A stretch of DNA of 64,000 nt, from contig CAJTDD010000004.1 in assembly GCA_910574885.1 (NCBI GenBank), positions 186,001-250,000 of the forward strand, read 5' to 3'. This stretch comes from Lachnospiraceae bacterium (GTDB lineage Bacteria; Bacillota; Clostridia; Lachnospirales; Lachnospiraceae). The translations under genes were made by a program, and so were the position numbers. The notes below the pieces were generated by a model. That model made no database searches. It was not told the origin of the DNA and was given only the letters and a program-made list of their open reading frames with translations. Shown here one piece after another: positions 1 through 9,090 of this stretch (position 1 is the stretch's first letter; every line of letters starts with the position of its first letter).

Positions 1-1037
1 ATAGACGCAACCATAACCGCCTGATTGTCCGTATTAAACGGAATATCTTTTCCCACAAACAGAACTGTATACAGCATTCTCTCCAGTTCCGGATAACTGT
101 CAACCTTCCCCATCAGCGATTCAAAAAGCGGATTCTGTTCTATTAACAATTTGCGGATGGCCGCCAAAACTCCGTCTTTTGTCCACGCCCCACTCTTTCC
201 TGAAAATTCCTTATCCGCCGCAATTACTTCATCCAACAGTTTACAGATTCTTGAAACAAGAAAGGGATACCCAGATGTATAATCATAAATCATCTGCGCT
301 ATTTCCCCGACTGCCATTCCTGTATGGTGGTCATGCTCATACATTTCCAGCATATACATGATCCCTTTCACAGGCAGACTCATATCCACTTCAAAATCAG
401 CGGCAATATTCCACGGGCTATCCGAGACACCTTCCTTCTTTGGACGGATCTTCTCCTTCAAATTCTTAATATCGTACACCCCCGCTAAGATGACAGACTG
501 AAATGCCGGTCTTGTATCCCGTTTTAAATACATGTCCCGCAATACCCCAAGAAATGTGGCAAACACCTGATAATTGCCAGCCTGGTCTACCTCGTCAATC
601 ATCAGCACAACCGGCTTGTCTGCCCTCCGGCAAATCCGTAACAGTAAATTTGTCAGAATACGGAAATTCATCTCCTTAGAGTCCTCTACACTTCTTAGGT
701 ATATTTCTTCCTGAACATCCTCCGGTATACCTGAAACTTCACCAAAATCAAGAGTGTCATAAAGCAGTCCTGACAATCGTACGCAGAAAGACCCGGTATC
801 TGAAAAAACCTCTTCCTCTATTCCCTCAAAACTTATCAAAAAAACCGTATATTCCTCCTCAAGCCTCCTCTTCAACCCATTTAACGTCGTCGTCTTGCCA
901 TACTGCCTGGCCCGGTTGACAGTAAAATAATCGCCTGCATCGACATACGCCTTCATCTCTTCCAGACGTTCCGAGATATCAGCCATATAATGCCTCTCCG
1001 GCAAACATAAACCTGTAACATTGAATCTTTTTTTCAT
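1..1037 (-). CDS. AAA-family ATPase (PDDEXK-associated type), C-terminus outside window
   Basis: An open leftward frame runs from an ATG at 1037, preceded by GGAGGCGG, to the window edge, so the C-terminus is missing. The translation begins MKKRFNVTGLCLPERHYM and carries a P-loop (RQYGKTTT, about residues 42-49), then a Walker B-like segment VVLMIDEVDQ and the family signature LAGVYDIKNLK followed by SPWNIAADF. The same signatures occur in the complete gene at 32231-33811, so the two are paralogues. That paralogue ends in a PD-(D/E)XK-like domain, and this one probably does too. The family is common in gut Firmicutes and Bacteroidetes and its biological role is not established. Confident as a gene, uncertain as to function. 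Confidence 0.85.
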   Translation of the reverse strand, partial: MKKRFNVTGLCLPERHYMADISERLEEMKAYVDAGDYFTVNRARQYGKTTTLNGLKRRLEEEYTVFLISFEGIEEEVFSDTGSFCVRLSGLLYDTLDFGEVSGIPEDVQEEIYLRSVEDSKEMNFRILTNLLLRICRRADKPVVLMIDEVDQAGNYQVFATFLGVLRDMYLKRDTRPAFQSVILAGVYDIKNLKEKIRPKKEGVSDSPWNIAADFEVDMSLPVKGIMYMLEMYEHDHHTGMAVGEIAQMIYDYTSGYPFLVSRICKLLDEVIAADKEFSGKSGAWTKDGVLAAIRKLLIEQNPLFESLMGKVDSYPELERMLYTVLFVGKDIPFNTDNQAVMVAS

Positions 1038-1084
1038 ACTGCCGCCTCCCTAGCCATATCTTCCGAAACCATTATAATCCCTCT

Positions 1085-1423
1085 TCACTTCAACCGATAC
1101 TTGCCAAACGCCTTCTCCTCGTCCAGATGCACATCCCGGAAAAACACGATAAGCCAGATAACTACCGCAATCATTGCCGCATACCGCATAGAGAACAGAT
1201 GAGCCACCACACTTCCGGCGCCCAGAATTGCAGCCCACAGAAAAAACGCATTCCTCTGATCCCTGCTCATCCGCTCCCTGTCATACTTATCTCTCTGTTC
1301 TTTCGGCATCGTGTTGAATCCGCTAATCAGGATTGCCGCCTTTCCCTTTAAAATACCAAACAAAAGACCGCATACCAGAAAAAATATACTTCCGCTGCCG
1401 CATATCATCGTCCCTGTATCCAT
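1085..1423 (-). CDS. DUF3784-type small membrane protein
   Basis: A 112-residue protein starts at an ATG after GAAAGGAGAGGAAT. It has a hydrophobic N-terminal helix (about 8-26), then the motif ISGFNTMPKEQRDKYD typical of DUF3784 proteins, then two adjacent hydrophobic stretches (about 60-95) and a basic tail. DUF3784 proteins are short membrane proteins of unknown function in Firmicutes. It lies 32 bases downstream of the next small membrane-protein gene on the same strand, so the two may be co-transcribed. Confidence 0.75.
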   Translation of the reverse strand: MDTGTMICGSGSIFFLVCGLLFGILKGKAAILISGFNTMPKEQRDKYDRERMSRDQRNAFFLWAAILGAGSVVAHLFSMRYAAMIAVVIWLIVFFRDVHLDEEKAFGKYRLK

Positions 1424-1455
1424 ATTCCTCTCCTTTCATCTTTTTATAAATGACT

Positions 1456-1866
1456 TTAATGAATAAAAATGGAAGGATTCAGCCGCTTTAATTCTGAAAA
1501 AAATTGTTCTTTTTCGTGTATGGAAATGAGCATCTCCCGTTTTCTTCCCTTTATCATAATCCGATCCAACGACATTGCCCCTGACGCAATCGGGTTATGC
1601 GTCCGATATACTTCCGTAATCTCATGAATCTCAATCGTGTCCCTGCCAAAACCAACGACCTGTATCAATTTCCCTCCGTCAATCTCAACATAATTTTTAA
1701 TTGCCGCCGGGATACAAGTACTATCTACAATCAACACCGAAAATAATACAATTCCCAGAGAAACCTTATCCCCTTCCGGTAATGCCAATAAACAGTTAAG
1801 CAAGAAAATATTCAGTCCTGCCAAAAGAAGCCACACCCAGACGCCTACTTTTCCTTTAAATTTCAT
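1456..1866 (-). CDS. Membrane protein with bacterial PH-like (YyaB/bPH_4) domain
   Basis: A 136-residue protein has two N-terminal membrane segments (about 8-28 and 35-56). A short soluble domain follows with the pattern ITEVYRTHNPIASGAMSLDRI, then a lysine/arginine-rich turn and LISIHEKEQFFSELKRLNP. That arrangement (helix pair, ASGAMSLDRI, then a strand ending in a phrase of the kind 'I..hdkekFl.eL...NP') matches the bacterial PH-like domain seen in B. subtilis YyaB. Function is unknown. Start chosen at the ATG with an upstream GGGGGTGG. Confidence 0.65.
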   Translation of the reverse strand: MKFKGKVGVWVWLLLAGLNIFLLNCLLALPEGDKVSLGIVLFSVLIVDSTCIPAAIKNYVEIDGGKLIQVVGFGRDTIEIHEITEVYRTHNPIASGAMSLDRIMIKGRKREMLISIHEKEQFFSELKRLNPSIFIH

Positions 1867-1895
1867 AGAATGCCACCCCCATTAAGCCCATGGAA

Positions 1896-2067
1896 TCAGA
1901 TTTCCAGCAAATCCTCACTTCTGCACCCTAACGCGCGCCCAAGCCGCATCACGGTAATTGCCCGTGCATGGTTGATATTCATCGAAAATATAATAATTGA
2001 CTTCTGTACCCGTCTCTTTGATTACATGGATAGACTCTTCTTCTTGAACCACTTCAAAATTTGCCAT
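1896..2067 (-). pseudogene. Short ORF with out-of-frame remnant of an XRE-type regulator
   Basis: Two overlapping short frames lie here. One encodes about 50 residues starting MANFEVVQEEESIHVIKE (2067 to 1915), with a weak AGAAGGG upstream. In another frame, 1896-1982 encodes HARAITVMRLGRALGCRSEDLLEI and a stop, which looks like the C-terminal part of a Cro/CI-type helix-turn-helix domain (cf. 'LLKLARALGCRPEDLLE'). No continuous HTH gene can be assembled, so I read this as a decayed regulator, possibly frameshifted or truncated. It sits between the Memo-AMMECR1 gene and the small membrane proteins. Confidence 0.3.
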
Positions 2068-2082
2068 AACCGATTACCCTTC

Positions 2083-3465
2083 TTAATAATGCCGTATTAC
2101 CTCGAACCGTTCTAATTGAACCTCTTCCTGTTCCCCGATTCCCGCCTTCTGCCTTGCAATCCGTACCTGTTCCTTAACCGTGTCAATCCCTTCCAGATTC
2201 GGCAGGAGCAGTCCCCGCCGGTATCCCTCCGTCACCACCACACCATATCGTCTGACATCCAGCATATCCTCAGAATCAATCTTCTCCGTATCCCCCAGCA
2301 CGTCTACGCTAATCACCAGTTTCTCAAGCTCCTCCGGCTCTATGGGGGAGAATCGTGGGTCTTTTACGGAGGCGCTGACGGCATTCTCGGCAATCTCTTC
2401 CGCTATGGAAGGCTGTACCGCCTGAATCGTGCCGATACATCCCCGAAGCTGCCCTTCCTTCTTTATGGAAACAAATACCCCAGCCCTCTGGGTATACATT
2501 TCCTCAGGCAGGTTCTCTGGTATCTCTCCCTTCACGCCAGTACGGACATAGGTTTCTATCGTCTCCCTCGCAAGGCGCACATAGGCATCCTCCTTCGCCC
2601 TAAGCCCCTGTATCCGTTCCCGTTCCTTCTCTTCATACTGCTCCTTAAAATTCCGTGTCAAATCTTTGCCGCATACCTCATATGTGCAGATACCATACCC
2701 GACTCCAAAAGGTCCCTCATAGCAGAGACGCTCTGCTGCAACTCCGGTCCTGTCCAACACTCCCGCCATCATCACAAATGACCTGTGTCCGCACTCTCCC
2801 GCTTTCTCACAGAAATCCTCCGAAAATTCCAGAAGTTTCCCAAAATCACCGTTTCCCATCACATCCATGACCCGGCGGTCATACTCCGGGCCTTCTTCCT
2901 TGTATCCGTAAGGGCCTTGGGCGGCAAGCCTGTGAGACAAATCCCCGCTGGCAATCACCACCGTCCTGCGGCCAAGGACTTCTGCAGTTTCTTTCATCCG
3001 CCGTCCCAGTTCATAATGTGCCGAAAGAGGAAGCCCGGAAAGCCCAACCCTGACCAGCCGATAATCTGTCCAGTACTGATTTACAAAATACAGCGGCACC
3101 ATCGTCCCATGGTCTAACCTCCTGTCACGCTCCCCGGCGGTCCCTGCCGGAAGATTCCCTGCCTTAGCCAGTTTGCAGAGATTTTCAACAAATTCCGTAT
3201 CATAGACGGTCTCCATCTTCACCTGCCCTGCACCGAACTGCCTGAAATCACCTTTCGCACCATCTCCCGGTGAGATATGGAAATAATCCGCATACATCAT
3301 CTGATGGGGTGAAATCAATACAATCGTCTCCGGCTTCCATTCCGCTATCCTTCTTGCGGCCTCATGGTACGCGCAAACCGTGTCCTGAATGTTCCGTTCC
3401 TCACCTCTGCCGATTTCCGGTATGATCAGCGGAGGATGGGGCGCCATACATGCTCCTGCTATCAT
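2083..3465 (-). CDS. AmmeMemoRadiSam proteins B and A fused (Memo + AMMECR1)
   Basis: The protein is about 460 residues from the ATG at 3465, which is preceded by GGGAGG with ideal spacing. A longer frame from 3534 lacks a ribosome site. Residues 1-265 are a Memo-like domain (MAPHPPLIIPEIG near the start, SPHQMMYADYF, ASGDLSHRL), related to extradiol dioxygenases. Residues about 290-460 are an AMMECR1 domain with the hallmark LRGCIGT at about 340-346. In many bacteria Memo, AMMECR1 and a radical SAM protein form the AmmeMemoRadiSam set. Here the first two are fused and no radical SAM partner is adjacent. The biochemical role is unknown. A good promoter lies at 3525-3553. Confidence 0.9.
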   Translation of the reverse strand: MIAGACMAPHPPLIIPEIGRGEERNIQDTVCAYHEAARRIAEWKPETIVLISPHQMMYADYFHISPGDGAKGDFRQFGAGQVKMETVYDTEFVENLCKLAKAGNLPAGTAGERDRRLDHGTMVPLYFVNQYWTDYRLVRVGLSGLPLSAHYELGRRMKETAEVLGRRTVVIASGDLSHRLAAQGPYGYKEEGPEYDRRVMDVMGNGDFGKLLEFSEDFCEKAGECGHRSFVMMAGVLDRTGVAAERLCYEGPFGVGYGICTYEVCGKDLTRNFKEQYEEKERERIQGLRAKEDAYVRLARETIETYVRTGVKGEIPENLPEEMYTQRAGVFVSIKKEGQLRGCIGTIQAVQPSIAEEIAENAVSASVKDPRFSPIEPEELEKLVISVDVLGDTEKIDSEDMLDVRRYGVVVTEGYRRGLLLPNLEGIDTVKEQVRIARQKAGIGEQEEVQLERFEVIRHY

Positions 3466-3524
3466 AGCAAAAACCTCCCTCGTCCATTTCCCAAGTCCGT
3501 CTAAAACTTTTGTCTTCTCCGCCA

Positions 3525-3553
3525 AGAATACCACATTTTCCCTCTTGTATCAA
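3525..3553 (-). promoter_or_regulatory. SigA-type promoter of the Memo-AMMECR1 gene
   Basis: Read on the minus strand: TTGATA, 17 bases, TATTCT, followed about 60 bases later by the AGGAGG-like site and ATG of the Memo-AMMECR1 gene. Confidence 0.6.
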
Positions 3554-3668
3554 CGCCGGACATGGAGATTACATTTTTTTATATTTCTCCTTTAGTCTTC
3601 GGATTCCTCTGCCCCAGTGGATAAACAACCACACATATTTCTGCAGGATTATCATGAACCGACATCGG

Positions 3669-3697
3669 TTGACCTGTTAAGAATACTGTGATACTAT
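3669..3697 (+). promoter_or_regulatory. SigA-type promoter of the CPBP protease gene
   Basis: TTGACC, 17 bases, TACTAT, placed 45 bases before the ATG at 3742. It is divergent from the Memo-AMMECR1 promoter. Confidence 0.6.
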
Positions 3698-3741
3698 CGT
3701 ATTGGAATCCAAATCAACCATAAATAGTAGAAAGGGTAAAA

Positions 3742-4599
3742 ATGAATCACACAGCAAAACGTAAACTCACCGACAATCTATTCATACTCTACATTCTCGC
3801 GGTACTTCTCATCATACTTGGGCAGTTCCTTGGGATGCTGCTAGGCTTCTTCCCCTTCATGACAAGCACAGACGTTGCAGTCACCGTCACCATGTACCTG
3901 AGTTTTATCGGTATCTGGATACTGACGCTTTTATATCTGCGGTTTACAAAGAAAAACCGCCCCATCCTGAAATCCATCGGAAGAAGTGCGGCAGGCAACA
4001 ACTTAAAGAACCTCCTGCTCGGATTTGTCCTTGGCTTCGTCCTGAACGGCGTCTGCATCCTTGCGGCATGGCTCCACAAAGATATCTCACTACACTACGA
4101 TTCCTTCCGGCCAGTGGCTTTTGCGCTTATTTTCATCGCCGTCTTCGTCCAATCTTCGGCGGAGGAACTGGTCTGCCGGGGATTCCTGTACCAGCGGCTG
4201 AGACAAAGCTATGGGCATCCTGCCGTGGCAATTATCGGAAACTCCTTACTTTTCGCCATCCTGCATCTCACGAACGAAGGCGTAACGATTCTGTCCGTGC
4301 TGAATATATTCATTGTTGGGGTTTTATTTTCGTTCATGGTCTATTATATGGATAGCATCTGGTGCGCCATGTCCATGCACGCCATGTGGAACTTCACTCA
4401 GAATATCATATTCGGATTGCCGAACTCAGGTATCGTATCCCCCTACTCTGTCTTCCGTCTGGATGCTTCCACGGCAAAGGACAGTTTCGCATACAATGTA
4501 GGTTTTGGCATCGAGGGAACCTTGCTGGCAGACGTTATCCTGATACTGGCTTGCATCTGCCTGTATCTCTGGGGGAAAAACAATAGGGAAAAATCATAA
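3742..4599 (+). CDS. CPBP-family intramembrane metalloprotease (CAAX protease/ABI type)
   Basis: A 285-residue polytopic membrane protein with at least seven hydrophobic segments. The three CPBP motifs are present: EELVCRG (E141, E142, R146), FAILHL (H175) and HAMWNF (H213, N217). Together these form the metal-dependent glutamate/histidine active site of type II CAAX prenyl proteases and relatives. Bacterial members act in bacteriocin self-immunity, peptide processing or signalling; the substrate here is unknown and no bacteriocin gene is adjacent. Start has AAAGGG five bases upstream. It converges on the AEC carrier gene with a shared hairpin between them. Confidence 0.88.
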   Translation: MNHTAKRKLTDNLFILYILAVLLIILGQFLGMLLGFFPFMTSTDVAVTVTMYLSFIGIWILTLLYLRFTKKNRPILKSIGRSAAGNNLKNLLLGFVLGFVLNGVCILAAWLHKDISLHYDSFRPVAFALIFIAVFVQSSAEELVCRGFLYQRLRQSYGHPAVAIIGNSLLFAILHLTNEGVTILSVLNIFIVGVLFSFMVYYMDSIWCAMSMHAMWNFTQNIIFGLPNSGIVSPYSVFRLDASTAKDSFAYNVGFGIEGTLLADVILILACICLYLWGKNNREKS

Positions 4600-4611
4600 G
4601 GTCAGTACACT

Positions 4612-4648
4612 AAAAGACCTGCCATGCTAAATTCGCACGGCAGGCCTT
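4612..4648. terminator. Bidirectional terminator hairpin between convergent genes
   Basis: Arms AAGACCTGCC and GGCAGGCCTT, extended inward by GTGC/GCAT pairing. On the minus strand the hairpin is followed by TTTTAG, so it best fits termination of the leftward kinase-antiporter-carrier operon. Confidence 0.7.
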
Positions 4649-4668
4649 CCTGTCTGATTTCCACACGC

Positions 4669-5580
4669 TTAAAATACCACAGCCGACACGGCCGGAATCG
4701 TCACGACCGACAAAAGCGCCGTAAGCGCTACCCCCTTTGCCGCCTGTTCGGCGCATTCTTTGTCCGTATACTGCTGCGCCAGCATGGCAGTCATGTTCGC
4801 TGCCGGCGTCGCAAGCACTACCATACATACCCCGCACAGCATGGCATTATCAACCACCCTGACAATCACCTGCATAGCAAGAATCGGAACCACCAAAAGC
4901 TTTGTCAGGGAAAACAAAAGAAGCCTTGTATCCAGAAATAACTCCTTCAACCGCATTTCCGACAGGTAAATGCCAATTACCATCATACTAAGCGGCGCTG
5001 TCAGCCCACTCAAACCGCTCATGGCCATATTAAAAAATTCCGGCGTTGGGATACGCATCAGATAGAGTACAATCGCCAAAATACTGCTGACCACCCCAAT
5101 GTTAAAAATCTTCCCCCATTCAATCCCTTTCGCCTCTTTCTGGATCGTCTGGATTCCATAAGTGTAAATCAGGACATTGAACAACATGGTAAATATTGCC
5201 GCATACAAAAGCGCCTCCTGCCCATAGACTGCCATAATCACCGGGAACCCCATGAATCCGATATTGTTAAATGCAGACATCAGCCGATAGATCCCCCTCT
5301 GCTCCTTCTTAACACGAAACAGAAACGGCATCGCCAGCGAAAGCAATACCGTCCCTCCCAGAATCACAAGCGCAACGATCGCCGTCAAAAGAAGCTCCTT
5401 TCCCTTAATCGTCCCTTCCCCGTTCACTACGGCGGACAGCGTAAGGGCAGGATTCGCCACATTTATCACCACCCATGAAATCTTCTTGCTGAAACTCTCA
5501 TCCATGATTCCCTTTTTTGCCGCTCCATACCCAATAGCAATATAGATAAACAATACAATCATCGGTTGTAACAGTAACAT
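4669..5580 (-). CDS. AEC-family (auxin efflux carrier-like) transporter
   Basis: A 303-residue protein with about ten membrane segments in two similar halves, typical of the AEC family (AFNNIGFMGFPVIMAVYG in the first half; the VVLATPAANMTAMLAQQY pattern in the second). Family members export or import small organic acids or amino acids such as malate. It is the last gene of a leftward operon, starting two bases after the antiporter stop, with AGGAG inside the end of that gene. The substrate cannot be told from sequence. Confidence 0.88.
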   Translation of the reverse strand: MLLLQPMIVLFIYIAIGYGAAKKGIMDESFSKKISWVVINVANPALTLSAVVNGEGTIKGKELLLTAIVALVILGGTVLLSLAMPFLFRVKKEQRGIYRLMSAFNNIGFMGFPVIMAVYGQEALLYAAIFTMLFNVLIYTYGIQTIQKEAKGIEWGKIFNIGVVSSILAIVLYLMRIPTPEFFNMAMSGLSGLTAPLSMMVIGIYLSEMRLKELFLDTRLLLFSLTKLLVVPILAMQVIVRVVDNAMLCGVCMVVLATPAANMTAMLAQQYTDKECAEQAAKGVALTALLSVVTIPAVSAVVF

Positions 5581-5582
5581 TT

Positions 5583-6854
5583 TTACTCTCCTTTAACTAC
5601 GGTACTCTGTATGCCCTGATATACCCTGCGCATTGTCATCCCCTGAATAATCGTCGTAAAAAATACGATTGCATAAGTCCCGCCAAGGATAATCAGATAT
5701 ACCTCATCAGAAACCATTCCTTTCGCACTCATGGCAAGGGCAACCGACAGCCCTCCCCTAAGTCCTCCCCAGGTCAGCAGCTTAATGAACTGCGGCTTAT
5801 TGTACCCGTCGGGCAAGGGTCCAATAAAGAGCGATGCGGCTCCAAGGCTCCCCGCCCTTCCAATTAGATTCGCGACAATCGCAAGGAGCGACAGAATCAG
5901 GACATGAGGCGTCTGTAGAATCCGGATAAATGAAAGTCCAAGCATTACATATAAAATAGAATTCAGCAGCGTATCCAAGATTTCCCAGAAACTATCGAAC
6001 TGATGAAGCTCTAGCGTGCGCCCCTTATATGTCGAAAAATTCCTAAGCGCTGAGAACAGGACGCCGCAGACCACCGACGCAATCGCCCCGGAAAATCCAA
6101 AATGCTCACACAATACATAAGACAGAGACACCGCCAGAAGGCTGGTAAATATCTGCCGGGCTTCATCCTTCGTTTGGCCAAATACCGGGAAACACACAAA
6201 CGTCACCACAGTTCCCACAGCCACGGCTCCCAGTAATTCCTTTGCCATCACCGCAATAAAGCCGCCGCTTTCTGCCGCAGTGACCATTCCCGAAAAGAAA
6301 ATAAACAGTGCGACGCCCATCCCGTCATTCAGCAAGGACTCACCCTCAATAATGAAACTAATCCCCGGCGGAAGGTTGAACTTCTTTAGAATACTGGTGG
6401 CGGCAATCGGATCTGTAGGCGCAACAATGCTGCCGAACATCAGGCAGATCGGAAGCGTAAACGAAAGTCCGAGAACTTTGCTCGCACCATAGAAAATCAG
6501 CCCATAGAACACAGCCCCCAAAAAAGTAGCTCCCACAGCCAGCAGTGAAATTGCCCGGGCATGTTTCTTGAAATCCAAAAGCCTCATATGGCAGGAACCT
6601 GCAAACAGCATAAAGCACAGGACTCCCTCCATCAAAAAGCCTTCCAAATCAAAAAACTGTAATTCCTCAAGTACTTGGGACGCCGTCCCTGTCCCTTTTA
6701 AGGCTGCGCTCACCAAAAGCAGTATACCGCCAAGGATAACGGTAAACAGCATCAACGCAATCTCGTGTGTGAATTTCGTCACTTTTTCGTTAAAATATCC
6801 AAGCGCAACTACAAGCGCAAGTAATATAACCGTATTTATCAGAAATGTATCCAA
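5583..6854 (-). CDS. CPA1-type Na+(K+)/H+ antiporter
   Basis: A 423-residue protein with about 12 membrane segments. The family signatures PTDPIAATSILKKF and EGESLLNDGMGVALF mark the conserved ion-binding region of NhaP/CPA1 antiporters, and WGGLRGGLSVALAMS marks the arginine-bearing segment. It exchanges protons for sodium or potassium at the membrane. The start is TTG at 6854 with AGGAG nine bases upstream. It lies 30 bases after the kinase gene and two bases before the AEC carrier, which suggests one transcript. No C-terminal regulatory tail is present. Confidence 0.9.
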   Translation of the reverse strand: MDTFLINTVILLALVVALGYFNEKVTKFTHEIALMLFTVILGGILLLVSAALKGTGTASQVLEELQFFDLEGFLMEGVLCFMLFAGSCHMRLLDFKKHARAISLLAVGATFLGAVFYGLIFYGASKVLGLSFTLPICLMFGSIVAPTDPIAATSILKKFNLPPGISFIIEGESLLNDGMGVALFIFFSGMVTAAESGGFIAVMAKELLGAVAVGTVVTFVCFPVFGQTKDEARQIFTSLLAVSLSYVLCEHFGFSGAIASVVCGVLFSALRNFSTYKGRTLELHQFDSFWEILDTLLNSILYVMLGLSFIRILQTPHVLILSLLAIVANLIGRAGSLGAASLFIGPLPDGYNKPQFIKLLTWGGLRGGLSVALAMSAKGMVSDEVYLIILGGTYAIVFFTTIIQGMTMRRVYQGIQSTVVKGE

Positions 6855-6884
6855 ATCTCTTCTCTCCTTTTCATGTACTTTGTT

Positions 6885-8219
6885 CTATGAATCTGTCTCT
6901 GCATCCCGTACGGGAACCTGCAGCAGAATCTTAACCGTAAAAACCTGATCCTCCGTAAGTATCTCCATAATCCCCTCGTATTTCATTGCAATCATATTCA
7001 CAGATTCCAACCCCTGACCTAAGCCATCCCTCTTGGACGACCGATAATGCCCTCCTTCTTTCCTTAGTTCTCCCTGATAGGGATTCTCAACCCTGATTGC
7101 CAGCATCCTAGACGCCGCCTGCCGAATCCTCAGGCTAATATAGGGTTCCTTCATATCCCGGACGCCTTCCATGGCATTTTCCAGCAGATTCCCAAGCATC
7201 ACGCAGAAATCCTGATCCGATACCGGAAGCTTCTTTGGCAATGAGACAGAAAATTCTGTCCGTATCCCCCTCCTCTGGCAAATGGATTCATAATACGATA
7301 TCAGCGCATTCTGCGCCGCCGAATAGGAATAAAGCTTCATCTCCGCCTGCCCGTCGTCGATGTATTTTCCAACATACTCCTTTAGTTTCCCGTACTCCTT
7401 CTGCCCCACCAGCTCAGAAATCACAATCAGCTGATGACGGAAATCATGACGGATACGGCTGTTCTCCTCCACATTTCTCAATAACTGCTGATACTGCGCC
7501 CCCTGCACCGAAAGCATCTGATTGGCAATCTCCGTCTTCTGTTTCTCCACAAAAGCACGGGCAACGGCATAAAACAAAAAATAAATCAACACCACAAAAA
7601 ACGTGAAGAAAAACAATACGAACGGGTAGAGCTGCCGTACATACCCCACATACATGTTCCGATATACGCGGGGGTACATAAAATAGGTAGACGCCAAAAA
7701 AAGCGCCGGAAAACACCAAACCTTTTTCCAGACTGCTTCTTCATGAAAATTCTCCATCACCCACCCCATATATCTGGAAAGGGGCAGGTACAGGATTACA
7801 TCAGCCGCTGCCAGAAACAAAAACTGCACTCCCAGGGCTTCATACGAAAAGGCAAGAGAATTCCCCTCCTGATGCAGCGTATAATCGAACATGGTAGCAT
7901 ATAATTTGGAAAATCCCCCTACAAGGCAAGCGGTAATAAACGCAAACAGCTTCTTGGAAAAAGGAAGCTTAACCTCCCGGTTATACAGATAGAGAAAATA
8001 AATACCTGCCGGATATAAGACGAAATCCGTCACTCTTCCCAGAGAGTGGATATTTCCAGCCAACGCCACACAGAATACCATAACCAGAATCGCTATGATA
8101 ATCTTACCAGCCAACACAGACGGCCGGCTCTTCAAATATCCGCGCACCGGATAAAAACATAAGGGAATCATGGGGAGAATAATCGAACTATATAGTAAAT
8201 CATCATATGCCGCCGGCAA
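6885..8219 (-). CDS. GHKL-domain sensor histidine kinase (AgrC-like), no adjacent regulator
   Basis: 444 residues. Six or so N-terminal membrane segments (residues 1-220) are followed by a short coiled segment, the phosphoacceptor motif RHDFRHQL (H258 or H262), the N box NLLENAMEG (about 340) and the G box DGLGQGLESVN (about 405). This is the AgrC/VirS architecture, which usually works with a LytTR response regulator. None is nearby, so the partner must be elsewhere. Start is TTG at 8219, chosen because GGGAGGGGAGG lies eight bases upstream and the first in-frame ATG would delete the first membrane helix. It heads the operon with the antiporter and AEC carrier. Confidence 0.88.
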   Translation of the reverse strand: MPAAYDDLLYSSIILPMIPLCFYPVRGYLKSRPSVLAGKIIIAILVMVFCVALAGNIHSLGRVTDFVLYPAGIYFLYLYNREVKLPFSKKLFAFITACLVGGFSKLYATMFDYTLHQEGNSLAFSYEALGVQFLFLAAADVILYLPLSRYMGWVMENFHEEAVWKKVWCFPALFLASTYFMYPRVYRNMYVGYVRQLYPFVLFFFTFFVVLIYFLFYAVARAFVEKQKTEIANQMLSVQGAQYQQLLRNVEENSRIRHDFRHQLIVISELVGQKEYGKLKEYVGKYIDDGQAEMKLYSYSAAQNALISYYESICQRRGIRTEFSVSLPKKLPVSDQDFCVMLGNLLENAMEGVRDMKEPYISLRIRQAASRMLAIRVENPYQGELRKEGGHYRSSKRDGLGQGLESVNMIAMKYEGIMEILTEDQVFTVKILLQVPVRDAETDS

Positions 8220-8265
8220 TTTTCTAACCTCCCCTCCCGAATTACCTCTAACTTCTTCAATCCCA

Positions 8266-9090
8266 TTATCTGTCAGCTTTCCTCAGATAAATAAACCAAT
8301 ATGCGCACCCGACGCAGGCTGCGCCGCCGATGATATTGCCGATAGTCACGGGTAACAGATTTGCCCCAAAAAAGTTCCCCCAAGTAACCGCCTCCATATC
8401 CACGCCCGCCTGAGCAGCCGCCTGTCCATACTCCGGTATTCCCCTGGCAAAAATCCCCGCGCCGATATAATACATATTTGCTATGCTGTGTTCAAACCCG
8501 CAGAGCACAAACATCATAATCGGGAAGAACAGCCCCATGATTTTCCCCGCCACATCCTTTGCCGCAAAGGAAATCCACACGGCGATACAGACCAGAAAAT
8601 TACACAGGATTCCCCGAATGACCGCATCCCCAAAAGACAGCGAACACTTCGCGGCAGCCGTGGAAATGACGGAGACCGCCATCTGCTTTCCAAACAAATC
8701 CGGCTGATGGGAAAACACGACGAGCGCACCCACCAGAAGACCGCCGACCAGATTCCCAAGATATACCACGCCCCAATTCTTCAGCATCCCTGCCGGCGTG
8801 ATTTCCTTTTGAAGCAGCGGAATTACCAGCAATGTGTTGCCCGTGAATAATTCACTGCCTGCCAGCAAGACCATGGTAAGTCCCCCCGGGAACACGCACG
8901 CCCCGGCGAACTTCCCCACCGATGCAAGCGGAACCGACACTGCAACTGTCGTTGCGCCCACCCCGCCCATTGCGATGAACGCGCCTGCAAGAACCGCAAG
9001 AAGGAACATCTTGCTAATCGGCGTAGCTACCTTCGCTTTGCCCGCCGCAATATAGTTTTTCGCCGCCTCGGCTGGTGTAAAAAAATTCAT
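8266..9090 (-). CDS. Formate/nitrite transporter family channel (FocA-like)
   Basis: A 274-residue protein with six membrane segments. FNT-family signatures are visible: FTPAEAAKNYIAAGKAK near the start (amphipathic N-helix), PGGLTMVLLAGSELFTGNT in the P-S1/S2 region, LGNLVGG and NMYYIGAGIF. FNT channels move formate, nitrite or hydrosulfide with protons. Formate is the usual substrate in fermenting Clostridia, but nothing local decides it. GGAGG sits upstream of the start, and a possible extended -10 (TGATATGAT on the minus strand near 9154) lies about 65 bases further up. Confidence 0.9.
   Translation of the reverse strand: MNFFTPAEAAKNYIAAGKAKVATPISKMFLLAVLAGAFIAMGGVGATTVAVSVPLASVGKFAGACVFPGGLTMVLLAGSELFTGNTLLVIPLLQKEITPAGMLKNWGVVYLGNLVGGLLVGALVVFSHQPDLFGKQMAVSVISTAAAKCSLSFGDAVIRGILCNFLVCIAVWISFAAKDVAGKIMGLFFPIMMFVLCGFEHSIANMYYIGAGIFARGIPEYGQAAAQAGVDMEAVTWGNFFGANLLPVTIGNIIGGAACVGCAYWFIYLRKADR

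Noticed and set aside
2116..2781. A 221-codon rightward open frame
   Set aside because: It is the antisense shadow of the Memo-AMMECR1 gene, has no domain-like sequence and no ribosome site.
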